Source of the DNA: Myxococcales bacterium
GTDB lineage: Bacteria; Myxococcota; B64-G9
NCBI GenBank assembly: GCA_012798435.1
Contig: JAAZNF010000084.1
Coordinates: 1 to 64,000 of the forward strand
Direction: 5' to 3'
DNA: 64,000 bases
Shown: positions 1 to 7,274 of the stretch, piece after piece
Layout: each line of letters opens with the position of its first letter
Position numbering within the stretch: position 1 is the first letter of the stretch
Position numbers and translations under genes: made by a program
Notes under the pieces: generated by a model
Told to the model about the DNA's origin: nothing
The model's input: the letters and a program-made list of their open reading frames with translations, nothing else
Database searches by the model: none

Positions 1-1
1 G

Positions 2-553
2 AAGGGCAAGGGCACCGGCCTGGGCCTGGCCACGGTGTACGGCATCGTCAAGCAGAGCGGCGGCAACATCTGGGTCTACAGCGAGCCGGGCCACGGCAGC
101 ACCTTCAAGATCTATCTTCCGCGGGTGAACGAGACACCTGACGAGATCCGGCCGAAGACGGCGGTGGTCAGCACCGGTGGTGGCGAGACCGTGCTGCTGG
201 TAGAAGACGACGAGGCGGTGCGCAGGCTGACCGAGCGCATCCTGCGCAGCGCAAAATACCAGGTGTTGGTCGCCGCCGACGGGGAGGAGGCGTTGGCGCT
301 GATGGCGCGCCATTCCGGCCCGGTGCACCTTCTGGTTACCGATGTGGTGATGCCGCGCATGAGCGGGCGCGAGCTGGCCGATCGGCTCCGGCAGGTGAAG
401 CCGCAGGTCAAGGTCCTGTTCATGTCCGGGTTCACCGACGACGCCATCATGCAACACGGGGTTCTGGAAAGGGGGGCGCAGTTCATCAACAAGCCTTTCT
501 CCGCTGCCGATCTCACCTGCAAGGTTCAAGAGGTCCTCGGCAAGGCCTCATGA
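2..553 (+). CDS. Hybrid sensor histidine kinase, C-terminal fragment (ATPase end plus receiver domain)
   Basis: The gene enters from the left edge, so only its 3' part is present. The first visible residues ([16 protein letters not shown]) are the G2 box and following helix of a HATPase_c domain. A strand ending in FKIYLPR closes that domain. After a linker of about 25 residues comes a complete receiver domain with the acidic pair EDD, the phosphoacceptor Asp in LLVTDVVMP, the switch Ser in MSGF and the conserved Lys in NKPF. This order (kinase then receiver) fits a hybrid kinase that passes phosphate internally or to a separate partner. The sensor and dimerisation regions lie outside the window, so the signal is unknown. 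An internal GTG at 35 is only an artefactual start. The gene converges on the glycosidase gene with a 63-base gap. Confidence 0.9.
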   Translation, partial: KGKGTGLGLATVYGIVKQSGGNIWVYSEPGHGSTFKIYLPRVNETPDEIRPKTAVVSTGGGETVLLVEDDEAVRRLTERILRSAKYQVLVAADGEEALALMARHSGPVHLLVTDVVMPRMSGRELADRLRQVKPQVKVLFMSGFTDDAIMQHGVLERGAQFINKPFSAADLTCKVQEVLGKAS

Positions 554-616
554 TGGCCGGGAGAGGGCGAGCCGGCGCGGGGTGGGAGAACGCGGCGAGG
601 CGTTCATGGGCCCGGT

Positions 617-2311
617 TTACGGCGCCGCGGCCTTCTTGCGGCAGCCGCCAGCCTGGAGCATCAGACCGAAGCCGTTGGGGTAATTCTCGGACAGCGTCAC
701 CGGCAGCCGCCCGGTGAGCGAGCGCTCGCCGGCGATGGCCTCGGCGGCGGCCTGCTGGGCCTCGAGCTGGTAGGAGTAGGTGCACAGGTAGCCGGCCACC
801 CGGGGGAAGCTCTTCAGCCAGTAGGGCGAGCCGAAGGACACCACCAGCAGCGGGCGCTGGCTCTTCTGGTAGAACTCCTGCGCAAGCCGCGCCTGGTAGG
901 CGTTGGCCACGCCGATCACCACCACCTCGCTGTCGCCGGCAAGCTGCAGCAGGGCCTCCAGCTCCCGCTGGCGCTGGGCGGCCGAGGGGTTGCGGGTAAG
1001 GGTCAGGGTGCGGCTGTGCGGCAGCCGCTTCTGGAGCGCCGTAAGGAACGCCGGGTAGGGCGCCGCCGCCACCACCTTGCGCTCCGGGCACAGCGGCAGC
1101 AGGCCTTCGTTCCGGACCAGGGTCAGCCCGCGCGCGGCCGCCGCCATGGCCAGGCGCTGATGAAAGGGGTTCGGCAACGACGAGAGCCCGGTGCAGGCCG
1201 GCCGGGAGAGCGCTTCCAGGGTGCCGCGGCGAAGCTTCAGCGACAGGATGCGGCGCAGGGCCTGGCGCAGCCGCTCGCGAGGGAGGGTGCCGTCCTGAAC
1301 GGCGGCCAGCAGGGCCTGGAAGGCCTCCTCCTTCTTGCGCTGGGTCCACAGCACCATGACCTGGTCGGCGCCGGCGCGGATGGCCTGCACCGCCGCCGCG
1401 CCCACCCCGCCCCGATCGGTGATGGCGCGCATCTCGAGGTCGTCGGTCACCGCCAGGCCCTCGAACCCCATCTCGCGGCGCAGCAAGCCGTCGATCACCC
1501 GCGGCGACAGCGAGGCCGGCAGCCCATCCGGGTCGAGCGCCGGCACCTCCACATGGGCCAGCATCACCGCGTCGAGCTGGGAGGCGAACGCCAGGCGGAA
1601 GGGCGCGAGCTCGACCGTGCGCAACTCCTCCAGCGAGAGCTCGATGCGCGGCAGGTCGAAGTGCGAGTCCGAGCGGGTGGTGCCGTGGCCGGGGAAGTGC
1701 TTGGCCACGGTGATGGCGCCCCCGTGCTGCTGCCCGAGCAGGAAAGGCAGTCCCAGGCGGGAGACGTTCTCGGCCCGGTCGCCGAAGGCGCGCACGTTGA
1801 TCACCGGGTTCTCGGCGGCGCGGTTGATGTCCAGCACCGGCGCCAGGTTCATGTCGATGCCGATGAGCCCGAGGTCGATGGCGCTCCCCTGGCCGGCCAG
1901 GTAGGCCAGCACCGGGTCGCGGGTGGCCCCCAGGCTCATGGCCCCCGGCACCACCAGCACCTTCTCCCGCACCCGCACCACGTTGCCGCCCTCCTGGTCG
2001 ATGGCCACGAAGGGCTGCACCTCGTCCGCCATGGCCTCGCGCACCCCGCGGATGAGGGCGCACAGCTGGCGGTTGTTGCGCACGTTGCGGTCGAAGAGCA
2101 GCACCCCGCCGGGGTGCAGCGCGCGCAGCATCTTCTCGATCTCGGGCCCCATCTCGGTCCCGCCGAAGCCGACGATGAGCAGCTGGCCCACCTGCTGCGA
2201 GAGATCCAGCGAATCGATGAGCTCCTCCACCCGGGCGACCCGGTCCAGGTCCTGCTCGAGCGAGGCCTGCGGGGGCGCGCCCAGCAGCAGCCACAGCAAA
2301 AAAAAGATCAT
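617..2311 (-). CDS. Exported glycoside hydrolase family 3, NagZ-like beta-N-acetylhexosaminidase
   Basis: A 564-residue protein with a short hydrophobic N-terminus (MIFFLLWLLLGAPP) that looks like a signal peptide. The GH3 catalytic domain spans about residues 30-370. It carries the NagZ-type KHFPGHG loop followed by DSH, the His/Asp pair that supplies the acid/base function in this family, and the nucleophile Asp in VTDDLEM. The C-terminal 190 residues resemble the second domain of longer GH3 enzymes. NagZ-type enzymes remove N-acetylglucosamine from muropeptides. Escherichia coli NagZ is short and cytosolic; this longer form with a leader is more like exported NagZ-like enzymes. The start ATG overlaps the TGA of the upstream M23 peptidase gene (ATGA), so the two are translationally coupled and probably act together in peptidoglycan turnover. 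The open frame continues upstream to 3934 but is only a shadow of the peptidase gene. Confidence 0.85.
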   Translation of the reverse strand: MIFFLLWLLLGAPPQASLEQDLDRVARVEELIDSLDLSQQVGQLLIVGFGGTEMGPEIEKMLRALHPGGVLLFDRNVRNNRQLCALIRGVREAMADEVQPFVAIDQEGGNVVRVREKVLVVPGAMSLGATRDPVLAYLAGQGSAIDLGLIGIDMNLAPVLDINRAAENPVINVRAFGDRAENVSRLGLPFLLGQQHGGAITVAKHFPGHGTTRSDSHFDLPRIELSLEELRTVELAPFRLAFASQLDAVMLAHVEVPALDPDGLPASLSPRVIDGLLRREMGFEGLAVTDDLEMRAITDRGGVGAAAVQAIRAGADQVMVLWTQRKKEEAFQALLAAVQDGTLPRERLRQALRRILSLKLRRGTLEALSRPACTGLSSLPNPFHQRLAMAAAARGLTLVRNEGLLPLCPERKVVAAAPYPAFLTALQKRLPHSRTLTLTRNPSAAQRQRELEALLQLAGDSEVVVIGVANAYQARLAQEFYQKSQRPLLVVSFGSPYWLKSFPRVAGYLCTYSYQLEAQQAAAEAIAGERSLTGRLPVTLSENYPNGFGLMLQAGGCRKKAAAP

Positions 2312-3825
2312 CCCGAGGCCTTGTCGGGCTCGGCCGCGCGGGCGGCGCCGGCGTCGAGCGGCAGCGGGATGGACTTGAGGCGTTCGAGGATCGGCGCGAT
2401 GGTCTTGCGGTACTCGGCCAGGCGCGCGGGGGGGACCGGATCGGCCGGCGGGAACTTCTGCGTCAGCGGATTGATGAGCGCGCCGTTCTTGCGCATGGCG
2501 TAGTGCAGGTGCGGGCCGGTGGACATGCCGGTGTTGCCCACCCAGCCGATGACCTGCTTCTGGCGCACCCGCCCGCCGGGGCGCACCTCGCGGGCGATGG
2601 CCTGCAGGTGAGCGAAGGCGGTCTCGTAGCCGTTGGCGTGGCGCAGCATGATCAAGTTGCCGTTGGCCCCCTTGTAGCCGGCGAACAGCACCGTGCCGTC
2701 CGCGGGGGCCCAGATCGGCGTGCCCGCCGGCGCGCCGAAGTCGATGCCGGCGTGCATGGCCGAGTAACCCAGGATGGGGTGCACGCGCTGGCCATATCCC
2801 GAGGTGATGCGCACGAACTTGAGCGGCGACTTGAGGAATGCCTTGCGCAGCGAGCCGCCGTCCTCGTCGAAGTAGCCGTCCTGGCCCTCGCTCACGGTGA
2901 AGTGAAAGGCCCGGTGTACTCCCACGAAGCCGCGATACTCGGCGGCCAGGATTCGGCCGTAGCGCAGGAACTTCCCGTCCAGGCGGTGTTTCTCCACCAG
3001 CAGGCGGATGAAGTCGCCGCGCCGGGTGTCGGTGTAGAAGTCGATGTCCCAGGCGAAGATGTCCACGATCAGCATCACCAGCGCCGGCCGCTCGCCGGCC
3101 GCCTCGAGCGACTGGTACAGGGAGCCCTCGACCTGGATGGCGATGGGCTCGATCGAGACCTCCAGGCGCTCCACCTCGCGCCGGCCCAGAAGTTTTCCCT
3201 CGCGTCGCTCCACGAGGTACGTCACCTCGGGCTGGCGGGCCGGCTGGTAGGAGAAGCGCAAGAGCTTTCCGCGGGGGGTCTTCCACAGGGTGAAACCGTC
3301 GCCCTCCCGGCAGCGGCGAAAGTCCAGCACGGAGCGCAGCCCGGCCACCACCGCGTCGCGGATGGCTGGCTCCACGCCCTCGCGTTGCATGGCGAACGAC
3401 AGGCTCTCGTTCTGCTCCAGCCGGCCCTCGAGCTTGTGGCACCAGTCGGCGAGCGCGCGCAGGCCGGCCACGCCCGCGGCGGCCTCGAGGTCGAAGCGCT
3501 CTGTCGAGCGGGAAGCCTTCGGGGCCGGTTCGTTCGCCGGGAGGCGGATCCCGGCCACGCCCCGCATCTCGCCCAGGGCGCTTTTGAACCTCTCGAACGG
3601 GACGGACGCGCCGGCCGGCTCCGCAGGCCGCATGGCCGCGGCCGGGGGCAGGACCGGCGTCCCACCATCGAGCTTCTCTCCGCCGGATTTCTCGCCGCCG
3701 GGCAGCCCGCGGATGAAGAACAGGTAGCCGTTGACGAGCAGCAGGATACCGACCAGCAGCGGCCAGCCGGGCTTGAACTTCTTTCCCTGCGCGCGGCGCG
3801 CTCGTTGCGGGCGGAACGGCTCCAT
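2308..3825 (-). CDS. Membrane-anchored M23 peptidase (murein endopeptidase)
   Basis: A 505-residue protein. A basic N-terminus is followed by one transmembrane segment (about residues 18-38), so the rest is periplasmic. The middle part (about 60-330) resembles the Csd3/MepM-type N-terminal region, including the pattern of short beta-rich OapA/LysM-like modules. The M23 domain lies near residues 335-445 and has the zinc site His-x3-Asp in HAGIDF and the HLHY motif (here GPHLHYAM), so it should be an active metalloendopeptidase cutting peptide cross-links in murein. ATG at 3825 is preferred because the membrane segment follows at once. The downstream glycosidase overlaps by four bases. Upstream lies a 229-base spacer holding an intergenic repeat and the promoter of the divergent prenyltransferase gene. 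Confidence 0.9.
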   Translation of the reverse strand: MEPFRPQRARRAQGKKFKPGWPLLVGILLLVNGYLFFIRGLPGGEKSGGEKLDGGTPVLPPAAAMRPAEPAGASVPFERFKSALGEMRGVAGIRLPANEPAPKASRSTERFDLEAAAGVAGLRALADWCHKLEGRLEQNESLSFAMQREGVEPAIRDAVVAGLRSVLDFRRCREGDGFTLWKTPRGKLLRFSYQPARQPEVTYLVERREGKLLGRREVERLEVSIEPIAIQVEGSLYQSLEAAGERPALVMLIVDIFAWDIDFYTDTRRGDFIRLLVEKHRLDGKFLRYGRILAAEYRGFVGVHRAFHFTVSEGQDGYFDEDGGSLRKAFLKSPLKFVRITSGYGQRVHPILGYSAMHAGIDFGAPAGTPIWAPADGTVLFAGYKGANGNLIMLRHANGYETAFAHLQAIAREVRPGGRVRQKQVIGWVGNTGMSTGPHLHYAMRKNGALINPLTQKFPPADPVPPARLAEYRKTIAPILERLKSIPLPLDAGAARAAEPDKASG

Positions 3826-3867
3826 GAGGGGAGTGTACCTTCGGCCGCGGGGATGTCAAAGGGGTTT

Positions 3868-4001
3868 GCGCGCCGCGAACGGGTGGCCGGAGGCGCGGCT
3901 GCTGGCGATGAGTCCTCCCAACTGCTCGGCGCAAAGCCGCCTGCGCTGCGTGGAGGACTCATCTGGCGCGCCGCGAACAGGTGGCCGGAGGCGCGGCTGC
4001 T
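3868..4001. repeat. Small intergenic repeat: two 36-bp direct copies flanking a perfect 12-bp inverted repeat
   Basis: Two nearly identical 36-base copies (3868-3903 and 3966-4001) differ only at one base (gaacGgg versus gaacAgg). Between them a perfect 12-base inverted repeat, GATGAGTCCTCC at 3907-3918 and its complement at 3952-3963, encloses a 33-base loop. The layout is like a REP/BIME or MITE-type non-coding element rather than a gene. Conceptual translations through it give Arg/Ala-rich peptides, not a protein family. The second copy ends exactly where the -35 box of the ubiA-like promoter begins, so the element may influence that promoter or act as a transcription barrier between the divergent genes. 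Confidence 0.7.
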
Positions 4002-4028
4002 TGACCGGTCGCTCGGGTTGAATAGAAT
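4001..4028 (+). promoter_or_regulatory. Probable sigma-70 promoter of the UbiA-family gene
   Basis: TTGACC at 4001-4006 and TAGAAT at 4023-4028 with a 16-base spacer. It lies 27 bases upstream of the ATG at 4055, and its -35 box begins at the last base of the direct repeat. Confidence 0.5.
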
Positions 4029-4054
4029 GCGGCCGGTTTTTTCGGGAGGTGTCC

Positions 4055-4954
4055 ATGAGCCAGGAACCGTCTCGGTTGAAGGTGTGGCTGAACCAGATCC
4101 GCGCACCATTCCTCGTGCTTCCGGTGCTGTTGTGCCTGGTGGGCGGCGCCCTGGCCTGGCGCGACGGGGTGCTGGACGTGCCGCGCCTGCTCTTGTGCAT
4201 GTTGGGCACGCTGCTCGCGCACGTGGCCGTGAACCTCTTCAACGAGCACTCCGACCACCGCACCGGCATCGACTTTCGCACCCAGCGCACGCCGTTCTCC
4301 GGCGGCAGCGGCACCCTGCAGGCCGGCCTGAACACGCCCCGGGCGGTGTACCTCGCGGCGGTCGGGACGTTGCTCGCCGCCCTCGCTATCGGCGTCTACC
4401 TGGCGCTCACCTCGGGGCCGGAGCTGTTCGTGCTCATCGTCATCGGCGGGCTCGCCACGGTGTTCTACACCACCCACCTGACCCGTTTCATGCTCGGGGA
4501 ACTCACGGCGGGGATCTGCCTGGGGAGCTTCGTGGTGCTGGGGACCTACTTCGCCATGGCGGGTCGGTTCACCTCCGAGGCGGTGTTGCTGTCGGTGCCG
4601 CCCGGGATCCTCACCGCGTTGCTCTTGTTCCTCAACGAGTTTCCCGACGCGGAGGCGGATCGTAGCGCCGGGCGCCGGCACCTGGTCATCGTGCTCGGCC
4701 ACGGCAAGGCGGCCCGCCTGTACACCGCCGCCCTGGCCGTCATGTACCTGTGGATCGCCGCCGGGGTGATCGCGGGGCTCTTCCCGGGGATGGTGGCCAT
4801 CAGCTTGCTCACCCTGCCCATCGCGGCCATCGCGGTGCGCCAGGCGTTGTTCTTCGGCTCCGACGTCAAGGCCATGGTCCCGGGGCTCGCCGCCAACGTG
4901 CTCGTGGTGCTGGGCACCGACCTCTTGTTGGCGGTCGGGTATTTCGTGGGTTGA
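4055..4954 (+). CDS. UbiA-family membrane prenyltransferase (MenA-like)
   Basis: A 299-residue, highly hydrophobic protein with about nine membrane helices. The first aspartate-rich motif, NLFNEHSDHRTGID, sits near residues 68-81, and a second, NEFPDAEADRSAGRR, near 190-204. These bind the Mg-diphosphate of the isoprenoid donor in the UbiA superfamily. A MenA-like role (prenylation of 1,4-dihydroxy-2-naphthoate for menaquinone) fits the motif spacing best, but other aromatic acceptors cannot be excluded. ATG at 4055 is chosen over the in-frame GTG at 4049 because GGGAGG (4044-4049) is then a well-spaced ribosome-binding site. It appears to be a single-gene unit, convergent with the anti-sigma gene. 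Confidence 0.82.
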   Translation: MSQEPSRLKVWLNQIRAPFLVLPVLLCLVGGALAWRDGVLDVPRLLLCMLGTLLAHVAVNLFNEHSDHRTGIDFRTQRTPFSGGSGTLQAGLNTPRAVYLAAVGTLLAALAIGVYLALTSGPELFVLIVIGGLATVFYTTHLTRFMLGELTAGICLGSFVVLGTYFAMAGRFTSEAVLLSVPPGILTALLLFLNEFPDAEADRSAGRRHLVIVLGHGKAARLYTAALAVMYLWIAAGVIAGLFPGMVAISLLTLPIAAIAVRQALFFGSDVKAMVPGLAANVLVVLGTDLLLAVGYFVG

Positions 4955-4955
4955 T

Positions 4956-5636
4956 TCAGTCTGAGGCCGCGGGGCGGAGGCGGGCGCACACCGTCCGAGC
5001 GGGAGGTAGCGGCTCGCGGGCGAGGCATTGGCGCGACGGGGGATCGCCGACCACCAGGCACACCAGGGCCTCATCGTCGTCGTCGAGGGAAAACGCCCCC
5101 GGCAGGGCCACCTCGTTGCCGCAGGCGATCCGCTGGAGCGGAAGAGGGAAGAACACCTCGCCTCCCTGGAGGACCACCAGTTCGACTGCGGGCTCGCCGG
5201 GCGGCGGGCACGTGAGCAGGGCCTTGAAGCGATCGCCGGGGGCGAAGGTCTCGGGATTTTGCTGGGTCGCCCCGGCGCGTTCCCGCACAAGGACCACGGC
5301 CAACTCTCCGCCCTTCACGGCGATGCGTGATGGTAGCATTCCGTGGCCTCCCGGCGCGGCCGGCCACAGCAGCAAGACGAGCAGCACCGAGGCCAGCACC
5401 GCCGCCGCGGCCCCGAGCCACACGAAGCCGCGCCGCGCGGGCGCCCTGGTGGGGGAGGGGAGCGGGCGCAGGACGGGCGCGGGCTCGGCCCGGATGCTCT
5501 CCAGGCAGGCCTGACAGGCGGGGCAACGCTCCAGGTGATCGCGGACCCGAGAGCGCTCCTCGGCCGGCAGTTCGCCGAGGGCGAAGCGCTCCAGGCGGAG
5601 CCAGGACACGGGTTCGCCGATACATTCGAGTTTCAT
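4956..5636 (-). CDS. Anti-sigma factor-like membrane protein with zinc-finger N-terminus
   Basis: A 226-residue protein. The N-terminal 45 residues carry the zf-HC2-like pattern found in ECF anti-sigma factors: hydrophobic heptads, then H-x3-C-x2-C (HLERCPACQAC). A basic linker leads to one transmembrane helix at about residues 73-93. The remaining 130 residues would be periplasmic; they hold paired cysteines but no domain I recognise (the part around GDRFKALLTCPP resembles the DUF4384-like module seen with these systems). Its ATG overlaps the TGA of the sigma-factor gene (ATGA), the classic order for a cognate sigma/anti-sigma pair. It is the last gene of the caspase operon, so its periplasmic domain could sense a state of the envelope produced by those exported partners. 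Confidence 0.8.
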   Translation of the reverse strand: MKLECIGEPVSWLRLERFALGELPAEERSRVRDHLERCPACQACLESIRAEPAPVLRPLPSPTRAPARRGFVWLGAAAAVLASVLLVLLLWPAAPGGHGMLPSRIAVKGGELAVVLVRERAGATQQNPETFAPGDRFKALLTCPPPGEPAVELVVLQGGEVFFPLPLQRIACGNEVALPGAFSLDDDDEALVCLVVGDPPSRQCLAREPLPPARTVCARLRPAASD

Positions 5637-6106
5637 GGCCTCACCCCGCTCGTGGCGGCCAGCGCCCGCACCGTATCGTGGATGCGGGCCAGGCGCTTGG
5701 TCACGGTCTTGCGGCTGAGCGCGAGGGTGTGCGCGATCTCCTCCTGCGTCAGATCGTCGAAGTAGCGGCACACCAGGACCTCCAGATCTCGCTGTCCCAG
5801 GCGCTCGGCGAGCTTCTCCAATAGATCCAGTCCGATCACCATCTCATCGCAGCGGGTGCGCACCGGGCCGCGCAGGCTCTCGTCGTACCGCTCGCGCAGG
5901 CGCGCCCGGGTTCCCCGGTCGCGCAGCAGGCTCGCGCAGCGGTTGGTCACCGCGCGGTACAGGTACGGCAGGTCCGCCTCGGTCACGCCGCGCGACAAGA
6001 GCTCGACGAATATCCCGTGCACGACGTCCTCCGCGTCCTGGCGGTTGCCCAGGATGCGCTGCCCTTTCCGCAGCAGCGCCGGGGCGTATCGGTGGTAGAT
6101 CTCCAC
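5633..6106 (-). CDS. ECF-like RNA polymerase sigma factor
   Basis: A short sigma factor of 157 residues. Region 2 contains NRQDAEDVVHGIFVELL (2.1-2.2, core binding) followed by YRAVTNRCASLLRD (2.4-like). Region 4 has LGQRDLEVLVCRYFDDLT and the helix-turn-helix TQEEIAHTLALSRKTVTKRL. There is no region 3, as in ECF factors. GTG at 6106 is the likely start because a GGAGG-rich site precedes it directly and the upstream gene ends 11 bases before. The longer open frame upstream is a shadow of the cysteine-rich gene. The anti-sigma gene follows with a four-base overlap. Its target promoter could be that of its own operon (upstream of 8930), which is usual for ECF factors but not proven here. Confidence 0.85.
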   Translation of the reverse strand: MEIYHRYAPALLRKGQRILGNRQDAEDVVHGIFVELLSRGVTEADLPYLYRAVTNRCASLLRDRGTRARLRERYDESLRGPVRTRCDEMVIGLDLLEKLAERLGQRDLEVLVCRYFDDLTQEEIAHTLALSRKTVTKRLARIHDTVRALAATSGVRP

Positions 6107-6117
6107 GCCCCCTCCGG

Positions 6118-7242
6118 CTACTGGCAGCGCCCGTCGGACACACCGAGCGCGACGCAGTCGCCGCTGGCGTGGTCGGGCGGGCAGTCGCCGTCGCTCTGGC
6201 AGGAGCGCCCGTCGTACCAGCACAGGGTGAGCGCGCCGGACCCTACGCAGCGCCGGCTCTGGCAGTCCTCGTCGCGCAGGCAGGCGGCGCCGCTCTCGGC
6301 GCGTCCCTGGCCGGGGGCGCACTGCCACGGCCGGGGCTGCCACAGCCGATTTTGTTCGGCGGGCCATTCGGCCAGGGTGCAGAGGAGGCCGTCCGGGCAG
6401 GCGACTATATCGCAGCAGCTCGAGCACACCTCGCTACAGCACACCCCGCTTGCGCACTCGCGGTCCTGTAGGCAGCGTTCGCCCAAGTGGCGCGAACCCT
6501 CCGGGACGCAGGCGGCGTGCAGGCCGAATTCGTCGGGCACAAGGCCGCAGGTATCGCCGGAGCAGTCCGCGTCCTGCCGGCACTCCCCGCACGTCAGGTA
6601 CTGATCGTCGGCGTTGCGGTAGGGAAAGCCGCTCGGGCCGCACACCCCGGAGGCACACTGGCCGTCGCGCTCGCAGGTGGCGCCCAGCGGCCGCCCTTCG
6701 AGGGGCAGCGGCGCGCCGGAGCAATCGCCGGGGTCGCTGATGCGCAGGTGGGCCAGGCGGGCCCGCCCCGGGCCGGTCTTTCGCAGCGAGAAGCGGACCT
6801 TGGTATACCAGGTCGGCGTCCGGACCGTGTACATCACCGCGGCCCAGTCGTTGCCCGGCACCGGGGCGAAGTACTCCTCGGTGCCGTCGTCCTCGAAGTC
6901 CATGCCGAGCACCACCGAGGCGTCGCCCTCGACCTCGGCCAGGGTCTCGAAGCGAAAGCAGCGCACCCGCTCGCCGATGAGCTGCGAGATGCCGGCCGGG
7001 TCGCCCACAAGCTCCACCCCGTAGTCTCGCTCGTGCCAGGTGGGCACGCGCCGGACCGCCCCGGCGTCGGTGCGCCAGGCGCACAGGGACTCGCCGCACC
7101 ACAGGTCGAAGCTGGGATCCTGGTTGAGCGAGGGCTCGCAGCTCCCCCAGCCGCCGGCGACCAGCCCGCAGGCCATCAGGGCTGTGGCGACAGCGAGCGG
7201 GCGCGGCAACGGGCTCTGTCTCGATATGCGATTCGCTTTCAT
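6118..7242 (-). CDS. Exported cysteine-rich repeat protein (Dickkopf/EB-like modules)
   Basis: A 374-residue protein with a signal peptide ending near GGWGSC; that Cys could be lipidated, but the lipobox is not canonical. Residues about 40-180 form a beta-rich region without a recognised family. The C-terminal half contains repeated cysteine modules of the type C-x(n)-C-x3-C, each with a phrase like CERDGQCASGVC, CRQDADCSGDTC, CLQDRECASGVC or CLRDEDCQSRRC. Such disulfide-rich modules are frequent in surface proteins of myxobacteria and relatives. The second ATG (7242) is preferred because AGGAG lies seven bases before it; the first ATG at 7248 would be too close. It lies 32 bases after the caspase gene and 11 before the sigma gene, so all four belong to one transcript. 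Confidence 0.75.
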   Translation of the reverse strand: MKANRISRQSPLPRPLAVATALMACGLVAGGWGSCEPSLNQDPSFDLWCGESLCAWRTDAGAVRRVPTWHERDYGVELVGDPAGISQLIGERVRCFRFETLAEVEGDASVVLGMDFEDDGTEEYFAPVPGNDWAAVMYTVRTPTWYTKVRFSLRKTGPGRARLAHLRISDPGDCSGAPLPLEGRPLGATCERDGQCASGVCGPSGFPYRNADDQYLTCGECRQDADCSGDTCGLVPDEFGLHAACVPEGSRHLGERCLQDRECASGVCCSEVCSSCCDIVACPDGLLCTLAEWPAEQNRLWQPRPWQCAPGQGRAESGAACLRDEDCQSRRCVGSGALTLCWYDGRSCQSDGDCPPDHASGDCVALGVSDGRCQ

Positions 7243-7274
7243 AAACATTCTCCTCTCATTTTCTTCGGGGGCGG

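Noticed and set aside
513-2294. Long minus-strand open frame of 593 codons
   Set aside because: Ala/Gly/Arg-rich shadow of the glycosidase gene in high-GC DNA, with no family resemblance.
617-3934. Open frame of 1105 codons on the minus strand covering both cell-wall genes
   Set aside because: Its N-terminal 540 codons give Arg/Pro-rich text in another frame of the M23 gene; only the part from 2311 is a real protein.
6107-6427. Longer start for the ECF sigma factor
   Set aside because: The added residues are Arg/Pro-rich and are encoded inside the cysteine-rich gene; the GTG at 6106 has a proper ribosome-binding site.
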